Shown piece after piece: positions 1 to 10,673 of a stretch of 64,000 nt of DNA. The stretch comes from Sparassis latifolia. Lineage: Eukaryota; Basidiomycota; Agaricomycetes; Polyporales; Sparassidaceae. The number at the start of each line of letters is the position of its first letter. Within the stretch, counting starts at the first letter, position 1. The notes beneath the pieces were generated by a model that did no database searches, was not told the origin of the DNA, and saw nothing but the letters and a program-made list of their open reading frames with translations. The translations under genes were made by a program, and so were the position numbers. Location of the stretch: the NCBI GenBank assembly GCA_018466975.1, contig CM031556.1, positions 1,426,001-1,490,000 on the forward strand, given 5' to 3'.

Positions 1-1308
1 TCGACCGAGCTATCCTACGCGTTAACAACCTTCACGATGCTAACGCTCATGCGGAGCTCGCAAAAGGACGGCTTTCCTGTTTCGCACACGCCGGATCTCT
101 TTGAGGAAGTGCTAGACCTGCTGGAAGACGTCGCGTTTGACGGTGCGGACGATGAGGACGACGTCTTAGATGGACCCGCCCCATCGTCAATCAGGACACA
201 TCGGGAGCTTGTGAACATGCTGTTTGAGGATAGCACGCGACCTTTCGCTGGATTGGATCCGAGGCAGGGCATGAAGGACCCTAATATAGGTCTGCGGCAG
301 CGCCCCGGGGACATTGTGCTTTCTGTCGTGAACATTCTTCGTAACCTTTCGATGACTCCAGAAAACCAGGATTTCCTGGCAAAACATGACAGGCTCCTCA
401 CGATCGTCTTCCGTCTGTGTAACTTAGCTCCTGCCAAGCCGGATGTATTGCCGACCGCGGCATCACCCGCACTCACACTGTCTGACCTGATCACCGTCAG
501 GAAAGACGTCGTCTATACGCTCATGAACATTGCAGGCTTCGTTGACTTGTCCAAGACTTCTTCGCATCGACCACAAGTTCTACGCAACGTACGGAGAGCG
601 TTCGAGCTTCTTTCATCATATCTGTCGGATCAGGTTGAAGCGGTTTCGCCCTTCGCCTGTATGCTCCAGTCTGGCATCCCACCAGCAATGCACCAGCCGA
701 AACCTCCTTCTCTGGCCGACAACGCGCTGGAGGCGTTCACGCGACTCATTCAGCCCGACGATAACCGTCACGTACTCGCTCAATCTGTGCCTTCTGAGTG
801 GCTGTGGACGCTCATGGAAGCGCTGGTGCACCGGCTGCCGGTGTCTGACAGCGACTTCCAGGTGGTGATGCGCGACGTGTGGCTGAGCTATATTGAGAAG
901 TTGGTCATGGCGATCTACTGCATCGCGTTCCTCGCGCCGCCACAGCTGAAGAAGCGCATCAAGACGGACCGGACGTTGGGCTTCACGAAGATCATGCTGC
1001 GTTTAGTGAAGAAATTCACGATCTACTCGCCGCCCGACGTCCGAGTGTACTTCGTCATCTCGGTGCGGCGAGCAATCGAGTCGATGAAGCTCATCGACGA
1101 CGCGGAGGACTCGTTCGATACGTCGCAGTCGGCGATGCCATCTCTCAGCTTTGGTATGGGGTATGGCGAGCACGGGGAGAGCCGGGTGGAGAAGGGGATG
1201 GGGCTGCTGAGTGGATACCAGGAGGAGATCACCTGGGGACTGATGATGCAGCGGGATGTTGACGAAACGATGTTCTCCGAACTGGAGAGCCTCGTGAGGG
1301 TGGGTTAA
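1..1308 (+). CDS. SWI1/ARID1-like SWI/SNF subunit, C-terminal part (5' cut by window)
   Basis: The reading frame is open from base 1, so the gene begins upstream; 435 residues are visible with no intron, ending in TAA at 1306-1308. The sequence is a helical-repeat (armadillo-like) region. Features that recall the C-terminal region of fungal Swi1 and animal ARID1/BAF250 are ELSYALTTFTMLTLMRSS at the window edge, an acidic stretch around residues 40-60, and the segments VLSVVNILRNLSMTPENQDF and VVYTLMNIAGFVDLS. Swi1 is a DNA-binding accessory subunit of the nuclear SWI/SNF remodelling complex; its ARID domain would lie upstream, outside the window, so the defining domain is not seen. Assignment rests on recalled family pattern. 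Another armadillo-fold protein is possible. Confidence 0.6.
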   Translation, partial: STELSYALTTFTMLTLMRSSQKDGFPVSHTPDLFEEVLDLLEDVAFDGADDEDDVLDGPAPSSIRTHRELVNMLFEDSTRPFAGLDPRQGMKDPNIGLRQRPGDIVLSVVNILRNLSMTPENQDFLAKHDRLLTIVFRLCNLAPAKPDVLPTAASPALTLSDLITVRKDVVYTLMNIAGFVDLSKTSSHRPQVLRNVRRAFELLSSYLSDQVEAVSPFACMLQSGIPPAMHQPKPPSLADNALEAFTRLIQPDDNRHVLAQSVPSEWLWTLMEALVHRLPVSDSDFQVVMRDVWLSYIEKLVMAIYCIAFLAPPQLKKRIKTDRTLGFTKIMLRLVKKFTIYSPPDVRVYFVISVRRAIESMKLIDDAEDSFDTSQSAMPSLSFGMGYGEHGESRVEKGMGLLSGYQEEITWGLMMQRDVDETMFSELESLVRVG

Positions 1309-1608
1309 GTCGCTTGACTGGTGAATTGTTCTGTGAATTATGGCCGCGTTGGTTTGTTATACCAGTACATCGTTATGTATTAACATGTTTAGTGTATTCG
1401 CGCCTTGCTCTATACATGCCTCCGCTATGCTTCGGAAACTACTAGTTGGTATTGTTGCACTGAACACAAGTCACCGCCGCACTGTCCCCGCATCGTCCCC
1501 GCATCGGTGATGCGATCGAGAGGCATCACGTGGGATCGACTACTTACCCCACGCCAGGACTCGAGTGCATCCCGGAGCCTGCGGTGCTGCAGGAGGTCGT
1601 CGTCCAGC
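1309..1608. other. intergenic, SWI1-like to D2HGDH
   Basis: The 300 bases hold the 3' flank of the SWI1-like gene and the promoter and 5' leader of the dehydrogenase gene. The downstream reading frame is open from about 1405, but the first ATG giving an arginine-rich mitochondrial leader is at 1609. No other element was recognised. Confidence 0.5.
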
Positions 1609-3458
1609 ATGCTCTCCACCCGCTACCTCGCCCGGCGCATCTCCTCTCGTCCTGTCAGACGGTTCACACACTCGCTTTCTCGCTATCACTCCGTCTCCGA
1701 GAATGACTTGGCCCACTTTTCCAAAATCCTGCCCTCCTCGGCCATCCTCTCCACCCTCTCCCCCTCGTCAACGGCTGCTTCAGAACTCGCGCCGTTCAAT
1801 AATGACTGGATGAACAAGTACCACGGAAAGGCCACGACCGTGCTGAAACCACGCAACACGAAGGAGGTCAGCGAGATCGTCAAGTGGTGCAATGACCACC
1901 GGATAGCCATCGTACCTCAGGGAGGTAACACCGGTCTCGTCGGCGGCAGTGTTCCTATCGGGGATGAGTTGATTATCAGTCTCGCAAATATGTCGAGTAT
2001 TCGCTCGTTTGACGATGTCTCTGGTATGTGGCTATCGCGCCCGCAATATACCCTATTGTATGCTTAGTGACTTCCGTTCGGTAGGTATCCTGGTAGCGGA
2101 TGCGGGTTGCATCCTCCAGTCGCTTTCGGATTATCTGTCAGGTCACAACCACGTCGTACCCCTTGACTTGGGGGCGAAGGGAAGGTAAGCACGAGACTCG
2201 TGCTCGTGCACTGAGCTTGTCTGCGGACTTACATGAGCGAAGCTGTCACATTGGCGGGAACGTCTCCACGAACGCGGGTGGCCTTCGTCTGCTACGATAT
2301 GGTTCCCTTCACGGCAATGTACTGGGGTTGGAAGTAGTCCTCCCCGACGGCTCCATCCTTGACCAACTCTCCACCTCACGCAAGGATAACACAGGTTTGT
2401 TCTGCCCCAAGTATGCCGGGCAAGTCAACTGAGTGGAACTAGGCTATGATCTGAAGCAGCTGTTCATCGGCGCTGAGGGTACACTTGGTATTGTGACTGG
2501 TGTCTCGCTCCTGGCAGCGGCGGCACCGCAAGCGTCGAATAATGTAATGCTCGCACTTCCCAAGTTCGAGAATGTGCTCCCGCTATATAGGGAGGTCAAG
2601 CGACAGCTGTCTGAAATCCTCTCGGCTTTTGAGTTCATCGACAGGGAGGCATACGACCTCGCGGTCAAGCATGGCCAGGGTCGTGCTCTGGATGCTGCAG
2701 ATGTGGAGGGCGCTGCTTGCTTCGTTCTGGTGGAAACAAGCGGAAGTAATCGAGAACATGACGAGGAGGTCAGTTACAGTTCAACGGGCCGAACAGCAGA
2801 ACTCTTATCACTATGCCTCAGAAACTCAACACCCTGCTGACGACCCTCATGGAGGCCGATACTCCTCTGATCAACACCGGTGTCCTAGCGACATCGCCGG
2901 CACAGTTCTCTTCGCTATGGGCGATCCGGGAAGGATTGACCGAAGCCATGTCGAAGGAGGGCAAGGCGTACAAGTATGACATCTCGGTGCCTCTGGACAA
3001 GTTCAAGGAGGTCGTAGATATTACGCGGGAGCACATCCGATCCAAGGGCCTGTTGCATTCTGATGCCGTCAAGCATGTCGTTGGATACGGGCATGTGGGT
3101 GACAGTGAGTACCTGCTATTCGGATTTCACAGGCATGAGCTAACTAGTGGTAAAGGTAATCTGCACCTGAATGTTGTCGCGGATGCGTACACCCCCGAAA
3201 TTGAAGCTGCACTGGAGCCATTTGTATACGAGCTCGTTTGTGAGTAGTCAAATATTCCTGCGTTGTCTGGTTGACGCTGAATAATACCATTTCTCAGCGA
3301 GATACAGAGGTTCTGTATCTGCCGAACACGGCATTGGCGTCATGAAGACGCACGCACTGCATTACTCAAAAAACGCGGAGAGTATTGAGTGGATGAAGCG
3401 GATCAAGAAGCTGTTCGACCCTAACGGGATTATGAATCCCGGGAAGGTTTTGCCTTAA
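1609..3458 (+). CDS. D2HGDH: D-2-hydroxyglutarate dehydrogenase, mitochondrial (FAD-linked)
   Basis: Exons 1609-2023, 2086-2184, 2243-2394, 2443-2768, 2822-3104, 3156-3239 and 3298-3458; every junction keeps phase. The enzyme oxidises D-2-hydroxyglutarate to 2-oxoglutarate and passes electrons to the flavoprotein or respiratory chain; yeast Dld2/Dld3 are relatives. The N-terminus ([18 protein letters not shown]) is rich in Arg and Ser with no acids, as in a mitochondrial presequence. The FAD_binding_4 signature [15 protein letters not shown] is followed by [14 protein letters not shown] and [10 protein letters not shown]. The C-terminal FAD-oxidase domain has [14 protein letters not shown] (metal/substrate region) and [10 protein letters not shown], ending [16 protein letters not shown]-lactate dehydrogenase (cytochrome) shares this fold, but the whole motif set fits D2HGDH better. 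Confidence 0.9.
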
Positions 3459-3563
3459 GCGACGTATGATCCTTCAACACTGTCGGGATACCATTTATTC
3501 ATGCGTCTAAAGAGGAGGGCATCATGTACAGTAGGGACCGGATTCATAAGGTGAAAGCTTCAA

Positions 3564-4354
3564 TCATATTGTATTCCTCAAGATACGCGCAATTTGTTCG
3601 GACGAGACCTCTTTCTGCCCGCCACCGGGGTATGACAACTTGAAAAATTCTCCCTTCACGACGCTGGTCCCTGCATCCTCTATGGTACACTCGACGATGT
3701 TGTTATTCTCATCCTTGTACCGCACCGTCTCTCCGATGCGTTCCATTGGGTCTATAGTTCGCGAATTCTGCGAAGACGCAAAATTTGCTATTTGCTGAAC
3801 AGCCTGTTCCCCATAGTTGTGTCGAACCCTTCAGGATATCCAAGTAAATATACAGAAAATGTTCAGAACAACGTGGTGCTTACGATTCTGTCCTAGCCTC
3901 CCTGAGGATCTTCCACCGGGCTGGATGTTTGCTGAATAGGCATTGCAAGCCTTGCAGTCCAGCAGCGGCAGCGAAGCCAACCCAAAAACACCTATATGCT
4001 TGTCACGGCCAGAATGCATCAGTCAGACGGAAGAGACACAAACTTGTATAGACTGTCGAGCGGTCCTGCGCAGATGGCATCACACTGGCGAAAAAATGCC
4101 GCTTGCTCATTAGGATCCGTGCTGTTCGTTCGCAGAATAATCGTCGGATCGTTATACCAGTCTCGAACGACCTGGTCATAGACAGGTTGCACGCGGGACA
4201 TATCGTCCTCGCCATATCCCATGCCCCGAACTGTGCGACCACAGGTCTCTGCGACGACGAGATAGTGTGTATATCTTTCCGTCATGTCCTTGACAAAGGC
4301 CTCGTCCCGCTGGGCATCCTGTCGAGAGGGCTTGGAGGAAATTCGTGGAGGCAT
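3564..4354 (-). CDS. unknown protein, tandem paralogue A1
   Basis: Reverse-strand exons 4044-4354, 3884-3991 and 3564-3828 give 227 residues. No family recognised. Exon 1 is polar and helical, with a Thr-Glu-Arg-Tyr stretch, a conserved ETCGRTVRGMGYGEDD and an FFRQCD motif. Exon 2 begins KCFWVGFAAAAGLQGLQCLF, a short hydrophobic stretch that could be one membrane segment, followed by basic SKHPARWKILREA. Exon 3 ends with ERIGETVRYKDENNNIVECT, which may be a small beta domain. The copy at 5732-6559 has the same intron positions, exon 2 (108 nt) and second intron (55 nt). The second intron uses the acceptor GAAG rather than the nearer candidate, which is needed to keep both copies open. Function unknown; the two copies support that the gene is real. 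Confidence 0.75.
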
Positions 4355-4421
4355 GATTAAGATGTTGCACTGAGAGTGTGGCGTCTGAGTCCGGAACCTA
4401 TTCTTATAGAGTTAACACGAT

Positions 4422-4427
4422 CACGTG
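4422..4427. promoter_or_regulatory. CACGTG E-box in promoter of paralogue A1
   Basis: A perfect CACGTG palindrome lies 68 bases upstream of the A1 start codon and 27 bases before the start of the divergent gene at 4454. The same motif with similar flanks (GATCACGTGCACT) sits 59 bases upstream of paralogue A2. This hexamer is bound by bHLH factors such as Cbf1 or Pho4 types. Conservation may only reflect the shared origin of the duplicated promoters. Confidence 0.4.
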
Positions 4428-4453
4428 CACTAGAGGGCTCAGGCTGTGAAGTG

Positions 4454-5110
4454 ATGGCACTGTGGCGTCCGGTTCTTCACAACCGGTCATCATCTGTGGC
4501 GTCGAGTTGTTCGATGGCACACATCCCCGCTCATGCGTTCAACGCGGTAGTCGCCAATGCTCATCCTCCACCTCAAGTATTCATGCAACCCTTCAGTGTG
4601 TATGGTATTTCATACGACCTACTTTACCACAACATTGTGGACGCTTTGCCTCAGGGATGGGGAGCAAGAACCAGTACGAGGCCTTGTTTTGCCTGATTTC
4701 TTTTTCTGATCATTCTCGAAGGCTCTGTCTATAAACAGATCTGTAATTATCTCAGGCAGATGGGCCACGTCCACGCTCAGTACTCAGTGTGGCAGAAGGT
4801 GGGGGAGGCATTCGATGTCTGGTCAGACATGATGCAGCTGCGAGAAATTGAGCCCCGCGGCATCTTCGCTGCCGCGCTTAGACGGTTGCAGATGTTTCGT
4901 GTGCCAAGACAGGTGTTCATTGTTACCGACCATGTTGTCTTGACTGGCGTATACTCACCCAATCTCATCGGCCCGACTCCTGCTGCACTCACTCGTGGTT
5001 TAGGAGTGCCAATGCCTCCTGATTGGCCTCAAACCGCCAATTTGCTGCCTCAGGGAGTCCGTCGCACTCTGCCAGGGGCTATGAATGGCAACAATTGGCG
5101 TCGGCCGTAG
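4454..5110 (+). CDS. small unknown protein, possibly VapD/Cas2-like fold
   Basis: Exons 4454-4673 and 4722-5110 (48-nt intron, GTACGA donor, GAAG acceptor) give 202 residues; both exons are in one frame and the intron removes an in-frame TGA. Around residues 51-97 the protein has GISYDL, then VYKQICNYLRQMGHVHAQ and YSVW, then a helix and ALRRLQMFRV. This order recalls the VapD family (RNase-like, ferredoxin fold related to Cas2): a strand ending in Asp, a helix with Tyr..Ile..Leu...Gly, a strand ending SVY or SVW, and a later R..R.FR strand. The match is by eye and weak. The C-terminal third is Pro-rich, ending in MNGNNWRRP. It is transcribed away from paralogue A1 with 99 bases between starts. 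Confidence 0.5.
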
Positions 5111-5731
5111 TGCTATAATTCGAATGAAACTGGCTAGTGTTGTAATTTACTTGAATGTTCTTTTCTATATTGATACTTCTTCTCTTTTGTCATATTGTTT
5201 GTGTCACTAGAGCTTAACCTCCACCCTTATCTTCAGGCTGACCCCTTGTCTCCTTATTACTGGATTCAACTCCAGCTTCACACATTATCACCAATGGTCC
5301 ATATACTTTTGCACCTCATTTCTGATGGGGTCATATGCTGTGACCAACAGTCAACTGTAACACAGTAGTTACTCATACCGTTAGTATATAATGCTGACAG
5401 TCAACCTGAAATCTCCTTCTCCAACTTGTTCCTATGGATTGTTGATTTCCGCCCCTTCACCAGGGATTAACATAGACATGCACTGAGAAGACCTAGTGAG
5501 ATGGGCTGTCACATGCCTCAAACTAATGAATCATGCATTGTTTTGAGTATGGCACAACAGAATTGTCACCAGAATCGGCACAAAATTGCATGAAACACTA
5601 CTGCACAAGGGGGTCAAAATTTCGTAACCTTCGGGAACAATCATTCCAATGAGTTCCAGTGAGAATACATGAATGTTCCGAGGACAGATGGAAGGAAACT
5701 TGAAGAGAGGATACACGAGGGAAAAGTTCAA
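5111..5731. other. intergenic, 3' flanks of convergent genes
   Basis: About 620 bases, AT-richer than the flanking genes, between the end of the small plus-strand gene and the end of paralogue A2. No open frame of note, no repeat and no RNA gene was recognised. Confidence 0.5.
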
Positions 5732-6559
5732 TCATACTGTATTCCTCAAGATACATGCCATCTCTTCGGAAGAGACCTCCTTCTGCCCGCCGCCAGGGTA
5801 TGACAGCTTGAAGAAGTCTCCCTTCACGACACTGGTCCCCGCATCCTCAATGGTACACTCAACGATGTTGTTATTCTCATCCTTGTACCGTACCGTCTCT
5901 CCGATGTGCTCCATTGGGTCCATAGTTCGCGGATTCGGCGAAGACGCATTTTCCAATTGCTGCGGATTCAGCGAAGATGCCAAATTTGCCAGCTGCTGAA
6001 AACCCTGTTCCCCAATGAGCCGCCGAATTCTTCGGGGCATCTAAATGAACATGCAGAAGACGCACATATTAACGTGGTGCTTACGATTCATCGCTAGCCT
6101 CCCTGAGAATCTTGCCCTTGGCTGGATGCTTGCTGAACAGGCAATGCAACCCTTGTGCTCCAGCAGTGGCAGCAAAGCCAACCCAGAAACATCTACATGT
6201 ACCGGTGTGTCAAGACCAGAACGTATCAATCAGACCGAAGGCACATACTTGTATAGACTGTCGAGTGGCGTGGCGCAGATGGAATCACACTGACGAAAAA
6301 AAGCGGCTTGCTCATCAGGATCCGTGCTATTGGTTCGCAGAATAATCGTCGGATCATTGGACCAGTCTCGAAGGACCTGGTCATAGACGGGCTGCACGCG
6401 GGCCGCGTCGTCCTCGCCGTATCCCATGCCCCGAACTGTGCGACCACAGGTTTCTGCGATGACGAGGTAGTTTGTGTATCTTTCCGTCATGTCCTTGACA
6501 AAGGCTTCGTCTCGCTGGGCATCCTGTAGAGAGGGCATGGAAGAAATTAGCGGAAGCAT
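5732..6559 (-). CDS. unknown protein, tandem paralogue A2
   Basis: Reverse-strand exons 6249-6559, 6085-6192 and 5732-6029 give 238 residues. It is a close paralogue of the gene at 3564-4354: exon 1 has the same 311 nt, exon 2 the same 108 nt and intron 2 the same 55 nt. Exon 3 is 33 nt longer because of an extra SSLNPQQLENA-type segment that looks like a short internal repeat of the neighbouring residues. Exon 2 reads KCFWVGFAATAGAQGLHCLF, keeping the hydrophobic stretch. The last 60 residues are almost identical to A1, including YKDENNNIVECTIEDAG. The upstream region with CACGTG is also duplicated. Function unknown. Confidence 0.75.
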
Positions 6560-6943
6560 GAAGATGTGGCAGGCAATGAGTGGCGTCCGAGTCCTGGCCC
6601 TGGGGCTTCGAGATGATCACGTGCACTGACGAACAACCGTTGAACACAGTGTATCCTTTCTTCTCTCGTCATGAATATCCCATCCACCACTAGTCTGTTT
6701 CCGTGAACGCGTCATTCCCTTTAATTTCTGTGCATCGGTTCCTCAAGACTATTGTATGCCAGGCTGAAACGGATGAAATTAGCTGACTTAGACTACGCCA
6801 GGGAAGGCTATTGGCCGGGCTGTGAGCAGGTGATCGTGGGAACCCTAAAATCGTGGGACCCTAACCTCGCTGTGCAACGGACAAACTCTAACCCCCATAC
6901 AAGGTTACCTCCTCCCTCCCATCCCCAAGCCCATTCCCCCACT
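6560..6943. other. intergenic, divergent promoter of A2 and RAP1
   Basis: The stretch holds the A2 promoter with its E-box and the RAP1 promoter. A short plus-strand frame (6752-6973) runs into the RAP1 start region but has no recognisable sequence and is best taken as chance. Confidence 0.45.
6618..6623. promoter_or_regulatory. CACGTG E-box in promoter of paralogue A2
   Basis: Perfect CACGTG 59 bases upstream of the A2 start codon, in the context GATCACGTGCACT shared with the A1 promoter. Candidate bHLH site; function not shown. Confidence 0.4.
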
Positions 6944-8909
6944 ATGGTACGTTCCCACTCCTCCTTCTTCTAGGAACATGCTGACTGTATTTTTTCCTTC
7001 CATTTTACGCGCGATACAGCCGATATTCCAGGATAGCAATGGCCTGGCTGTCAAATTCTTCATCCAGAAGGACATCCCCCAGGAAATACAGGCAGAAGTC
7101 TGCGAAACCATAGCGGTTGGTGGCGACGCACTTCATTCGGTCGACCTGATACTGACTATAAGAACATCTACAGGCCCTTGGAGGAAGGGTCGAACCCAAG
7201 GTGCCCCGTGCCGGATATGTACTGGTTCAGCCGGGCACCGCTGAGGAGGAGCGTCTTCGCCTCTGCTGGTCCACCCCCGACCGTCCCGAGCGGTATTTCG
7301 TTCCGTACACATATGTCGAGGCGTGCAAGATACATGGAATGCTGCTCAAGCAGATCTTTGTGCACGAGGGCCAGCCAATCCGGATGCACATCGATTCTAG
7401 CATCGCGAATGTGAACGCCCGTGCGGCGCTCAGCACGCGAATCATGGTAAATTTCCGCCTCTTTGATGCTGCAAGAAGCCTTTCTGTTCGAGTGGTACTA
7501 TCGTGTCCTGTGTTGATCCTGTGCGCTCTGGACCGAGGTGTCGCATCACGTAGTAGAAGACACGGATGGAATGACCGGATCCTAACACTGTTATCTCCTG
7601 TTTCTTCAACTTTACTATGCTTTTGGACTAACTCAACCAATTCGCATAGCACTCGGGTGGCGATCCTACCGCCTCCGCACAATCCGCGCGAGTGATTTTG
7701 GCCGATCCCAATACAGACGTATTCCAACACCTGGTCAAGACGTACCAAGGCGAGCCAGACAAATACGTCGAGTCGTACCTCTGGGTGAAGAAGTGCATCG
7801 AGAAGGGCGCAGTGATCTACACGCCCATGGTGTACAAGAACCCTGGCGGAAGACGTCCCGGCGAGGAGTGAGCGGCCACCATGCCACCGCTGTTTCGACC
7901 GCTGCTGATCATATGCATGTAGGAGAACACAGTTTACGGAAGACGATGAGGAGCATCTCTGCAATTGGATTGCAGCGAAGATCCCGTACAAAGAGACCGG
8001 TGGCAGGACTGGAAATAGGCTTTACCAGCAGCTGTGCGAAATGGTAGGTTACGCTGCTCTCCCCGTTTCGTTGGAAATCTTATACCCCGCCCCAGGCCTC
8101 CGATCCCGAGTACGCCTGGGCGACCCGCCACACTTGGCAATCCTGGCGCGAGCGCTACAAGAAAAACTGCGCCCGCTTAGACGCCAGGATCTCTGAGATA
8201 GTTGAGCAGAAGAAGCCGGCACACGGCGAGAAGGGCCAGTACGGCTACGTGCGCAAGCCGGAGGAGAAGCCGAAGCGCGTCCGGAAGAAGGCGCGCAACA
8301 ATTCCGACAACGGCGCCGTCCCGGGCCCCTCCAACATCGGCGAGGAGATCGACCCGTTCCCTGTGCCCGTTCCCGTCGCGCTCCCGGGCATGGCGGGTGT
8401 GCTCACCGCCGTGGGGGGCCCCAACGATGGGTTCAACCCGATGATGTACGTGCCGGGTCCTCCGCCTATTTTCCAGCACATGCAGGTACCCACCGGGAGC
8501 CCGATGGACATCGCTGTCGCCAGACAGAATGCGATTGAGGAAGAAATGGAGGATGACGAGAATGAATGGCCGATTCGCGAAGGTAACGCACCTACAGCGG
8601 GGTGGGCGAAGAGGAAGCCTGAGGAGCACGAAGAAGAGGGGCCGATTAAGCGGCAGAGGACGAGGTTAGTTGTTATTGCATTACGCTAGGTGCTGAATCG
8701 AATGTCTCACCCACAGCAAAAGCCCCGCTCAGAACGGGGAGGAGCAGCCCGCTTTGCACGTCGTTGACCAGACAGTCCGCGATATTGCGCAGGAGTTCCG
8801 CTTTACAGTGGAGGAGGTCCAGGAGTATTATGACAAGTGCGGGGATGCAGAACGCACCAAACAACGTTTCAAGAAAATGAGGGATGCTCTAACGGCTCTT
8901 GAGGATTGA
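6944..8909 (+). CDS. RAP1: RAP1 homologue (BRCT, Myb, C-terminal helical domain)
   Basis: Exons 6944-6946 (ATG only), 7020-7115, 7174-7446, 7650-7867, 7923-8043, 8096-8664 and 8717-8909 give 490 residues. Residues 1-105 look like the Rap1 BRCT domain (strand PIFQDSNGLAVKFFI, GGRVEPKVPRAGYVLV, then YFVPYTYVEACK). A second BRCT-like half follows (KYVESYLWVKKCIEKG). The Myb/homeodomain part starts FTEDDEEHLCNWIAAKIPYK and ends with HTWQSWRERYKKN; its three tryptophans are spaced as in Myb_Rap1. A basic, disordered linker follows, with nuclear localisation clusters. The end, FTVEEVQEYYDKCGD, resembles the Rap1 C-terminal protein-interaction domain. Rap1/TERF2IP acts at telomeres with shelterin and in transcription. 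Intron 3 is long for this region (203 nt). Confidence 0.8.
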
Positions 8910-9093
8910 ATGTCTGTGTAGTGTTTGGGCGATTCTTCGGATGTATTTTCATATGTACTCGCGCTTTTGGCTTCCTTCTGTACTTTAGCAGCATTATCTG
9001 GCTAATAACATATTTTGTCGTTCAAATCGTTCCATGTTCAACGATCATCTGGAAGTAAACGATACACGGGTAAGTCAGTACACGACGGATATA

Positions 9094-10572
9094 CTACGGG
9101 TCGTCGTCGGTTAGTAATTTATAATCTGCTGCTCGCACAGGTGCAGATGGGCTATCGAATGGCTTGCGTCGTCTGTAAACACACGGTAAGCGCATGATAC
9201 AACAGTGAGTAACCAACGAACTTCTCTCCAGCCGCTGCTGATGGGAATGATCCGAAGAGGTCAGGATGTTTAGGGAAAGGTGATTCGCTTCCATCATGAA
9301 TTAGCTTCCGTAAAAGCATGCAAAAAGTCCGGACATACCTGAAGTACGAATGGTGCAGGGCCTCTTCAGCAGATATCCTCATTTCCGGATCGTACGTCAG
9401 CAGGCGCGACATAAGGTCCAAACCGGCTGCAGTGATGTATGGGAACTTGTGGCGCAATTGCGGCGGATGTGCCGGAGGCAGGCTGATGGACTTCGCCATG
9501 GGCAACCTGTCAAATTCTGGCCAAGAATACGGTGTTGGGGGCCCAAGAAGCTTGAAGATCATGGAAAGCAGCTCTATTTCGCCCTTCGCTTGGAAGAGCG
9601 GCTCCTTGAGGAGTAGTTCTGCGAAGATACACCCGACGGACCACATATCGACGGCGGTAGAGTACGTCGTCGCGCCCATCAGAATCTCAGGAGCACTGCG
9701 CAAGAAAAAGCCGCTGACAGTGTTGCACGCACGTGTATTGGAGACAGGCCACTTACCGGTACCACAGGGTGACCACGAGCTGCGTTAGGCCGCCCACACC
9801 CACTGGATCACCGTATCGCCTCGCAAGGCCGAAGTCTGCGACTTTGATCGTGCCGCGGTTGTTCATGAGTAGGTTGCTTGTCTTGAGGTCGCGGTGGAGG
9901 ATCCAGCGTTCGTGGCAGTGCGCTACGGCGGAGAGAAGCTGGAGCAGGAGCGTCTTGATCTCAGATTGTAGAAACGGAGAAGGCATGACGGTCAACAGCG
10001 TCTTCAAATCGTGCTCAATGAAGTCCATCACGATAAAAACCCTTTGGTACTCCATTAATGTTAAGCGTGAATGGTGACATGTAAGGGACGTACTGTGTTA
10101 GTGTATCCCCGACGACTACCTCCCGTATGCCCACAACATTCTCGTGTTTGCACACCATAAGCGAGTTGATCTCGCGCAGCGCAGTAATAGGGAACCCATT
10201 CTTTTCCTCATCCAGTTTCAACTTCTTCAGCGCGACTATATCCCCCGTCTCCTTGTCTCTAGCTCGGAAGACAACACCATAAGACCCTTCCTCGATAGAG
10301 TTTAGCCGCTCATAGCAGTAAACGGAGCGAGATGGCAGAAGGGGTGGATGATGTGTTCTCGGAGGGACATATATGCTGTACGAAGGACGTGTCCACTGTA
10401 CTCGGACACTGGACTGGTCGCGTTCTGGTGTGCCTTCGGCTACCGACTTCGTTTTCGAGCGTCGTTTTGACGCGGGCTGTTGATGCTGTGTGGCCTCCTG
10501 TGTATGCTCGTCATCTGTGTCCCAGCGCGACCGTTTACGAGAGGGTGTAGAAGGTCCAGCAGCATCTGCCAT
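9094..10572 (-). CDS. CDK11: CDK11/PITSLRE-type cyclin-dependent kinase
   Basis: Reverse-strand exons 10094-10572, 9757-10041, 9339-9695, 9222-9287 and 9094-9172 give 421 residues. About 80 basic, disordered residues precede the kinase domain. Visible motifs are [11 protein letters not shown] (glycine loop), [12 protein letters not shown] (ATP lysine), [10 protein letters not shown] (the PSTAIRE-equivalent helix, here PITALRE), [29 protein letters not shown] and [12 protein letters not shown]. The last exons give [26 protein letters not shown] and DYKLLTD, an ending typical of CDK11. The family couples transcription and pre-mRNA splicing to cyclin L. CDK10 is less likely because its helix reads PISSLRE. 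It shares a 101-bp divergent promoter with the coiled-coil gene at 10674. Confidence 0.92.
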
Positions 10573-10673
10573 GGTCGTTCCGGATGAGCACTTGGTGTGT
10601 ACGTAAGAGGCGCGGTCACAGAAAAGGAATGCACGGAGACGCGTTGCGTCCTGTTGTCTCGGAGGTGGAGGTC

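Noticed and set aside
4019..4360. Plus-strand frames over paralogues A1 and A2 that look alike in both copies
   Set aside because: They are antisense shadows; similarity follows from the duplication, and the minus-strand models splice in phase in both copies.
10584..10673. N-terminal extension of B1 from ATG 10584
   Set aside because: Only 11 bases would separate it from the CDK11 start, and paralogue B2 aligns with the ATG at 10674.
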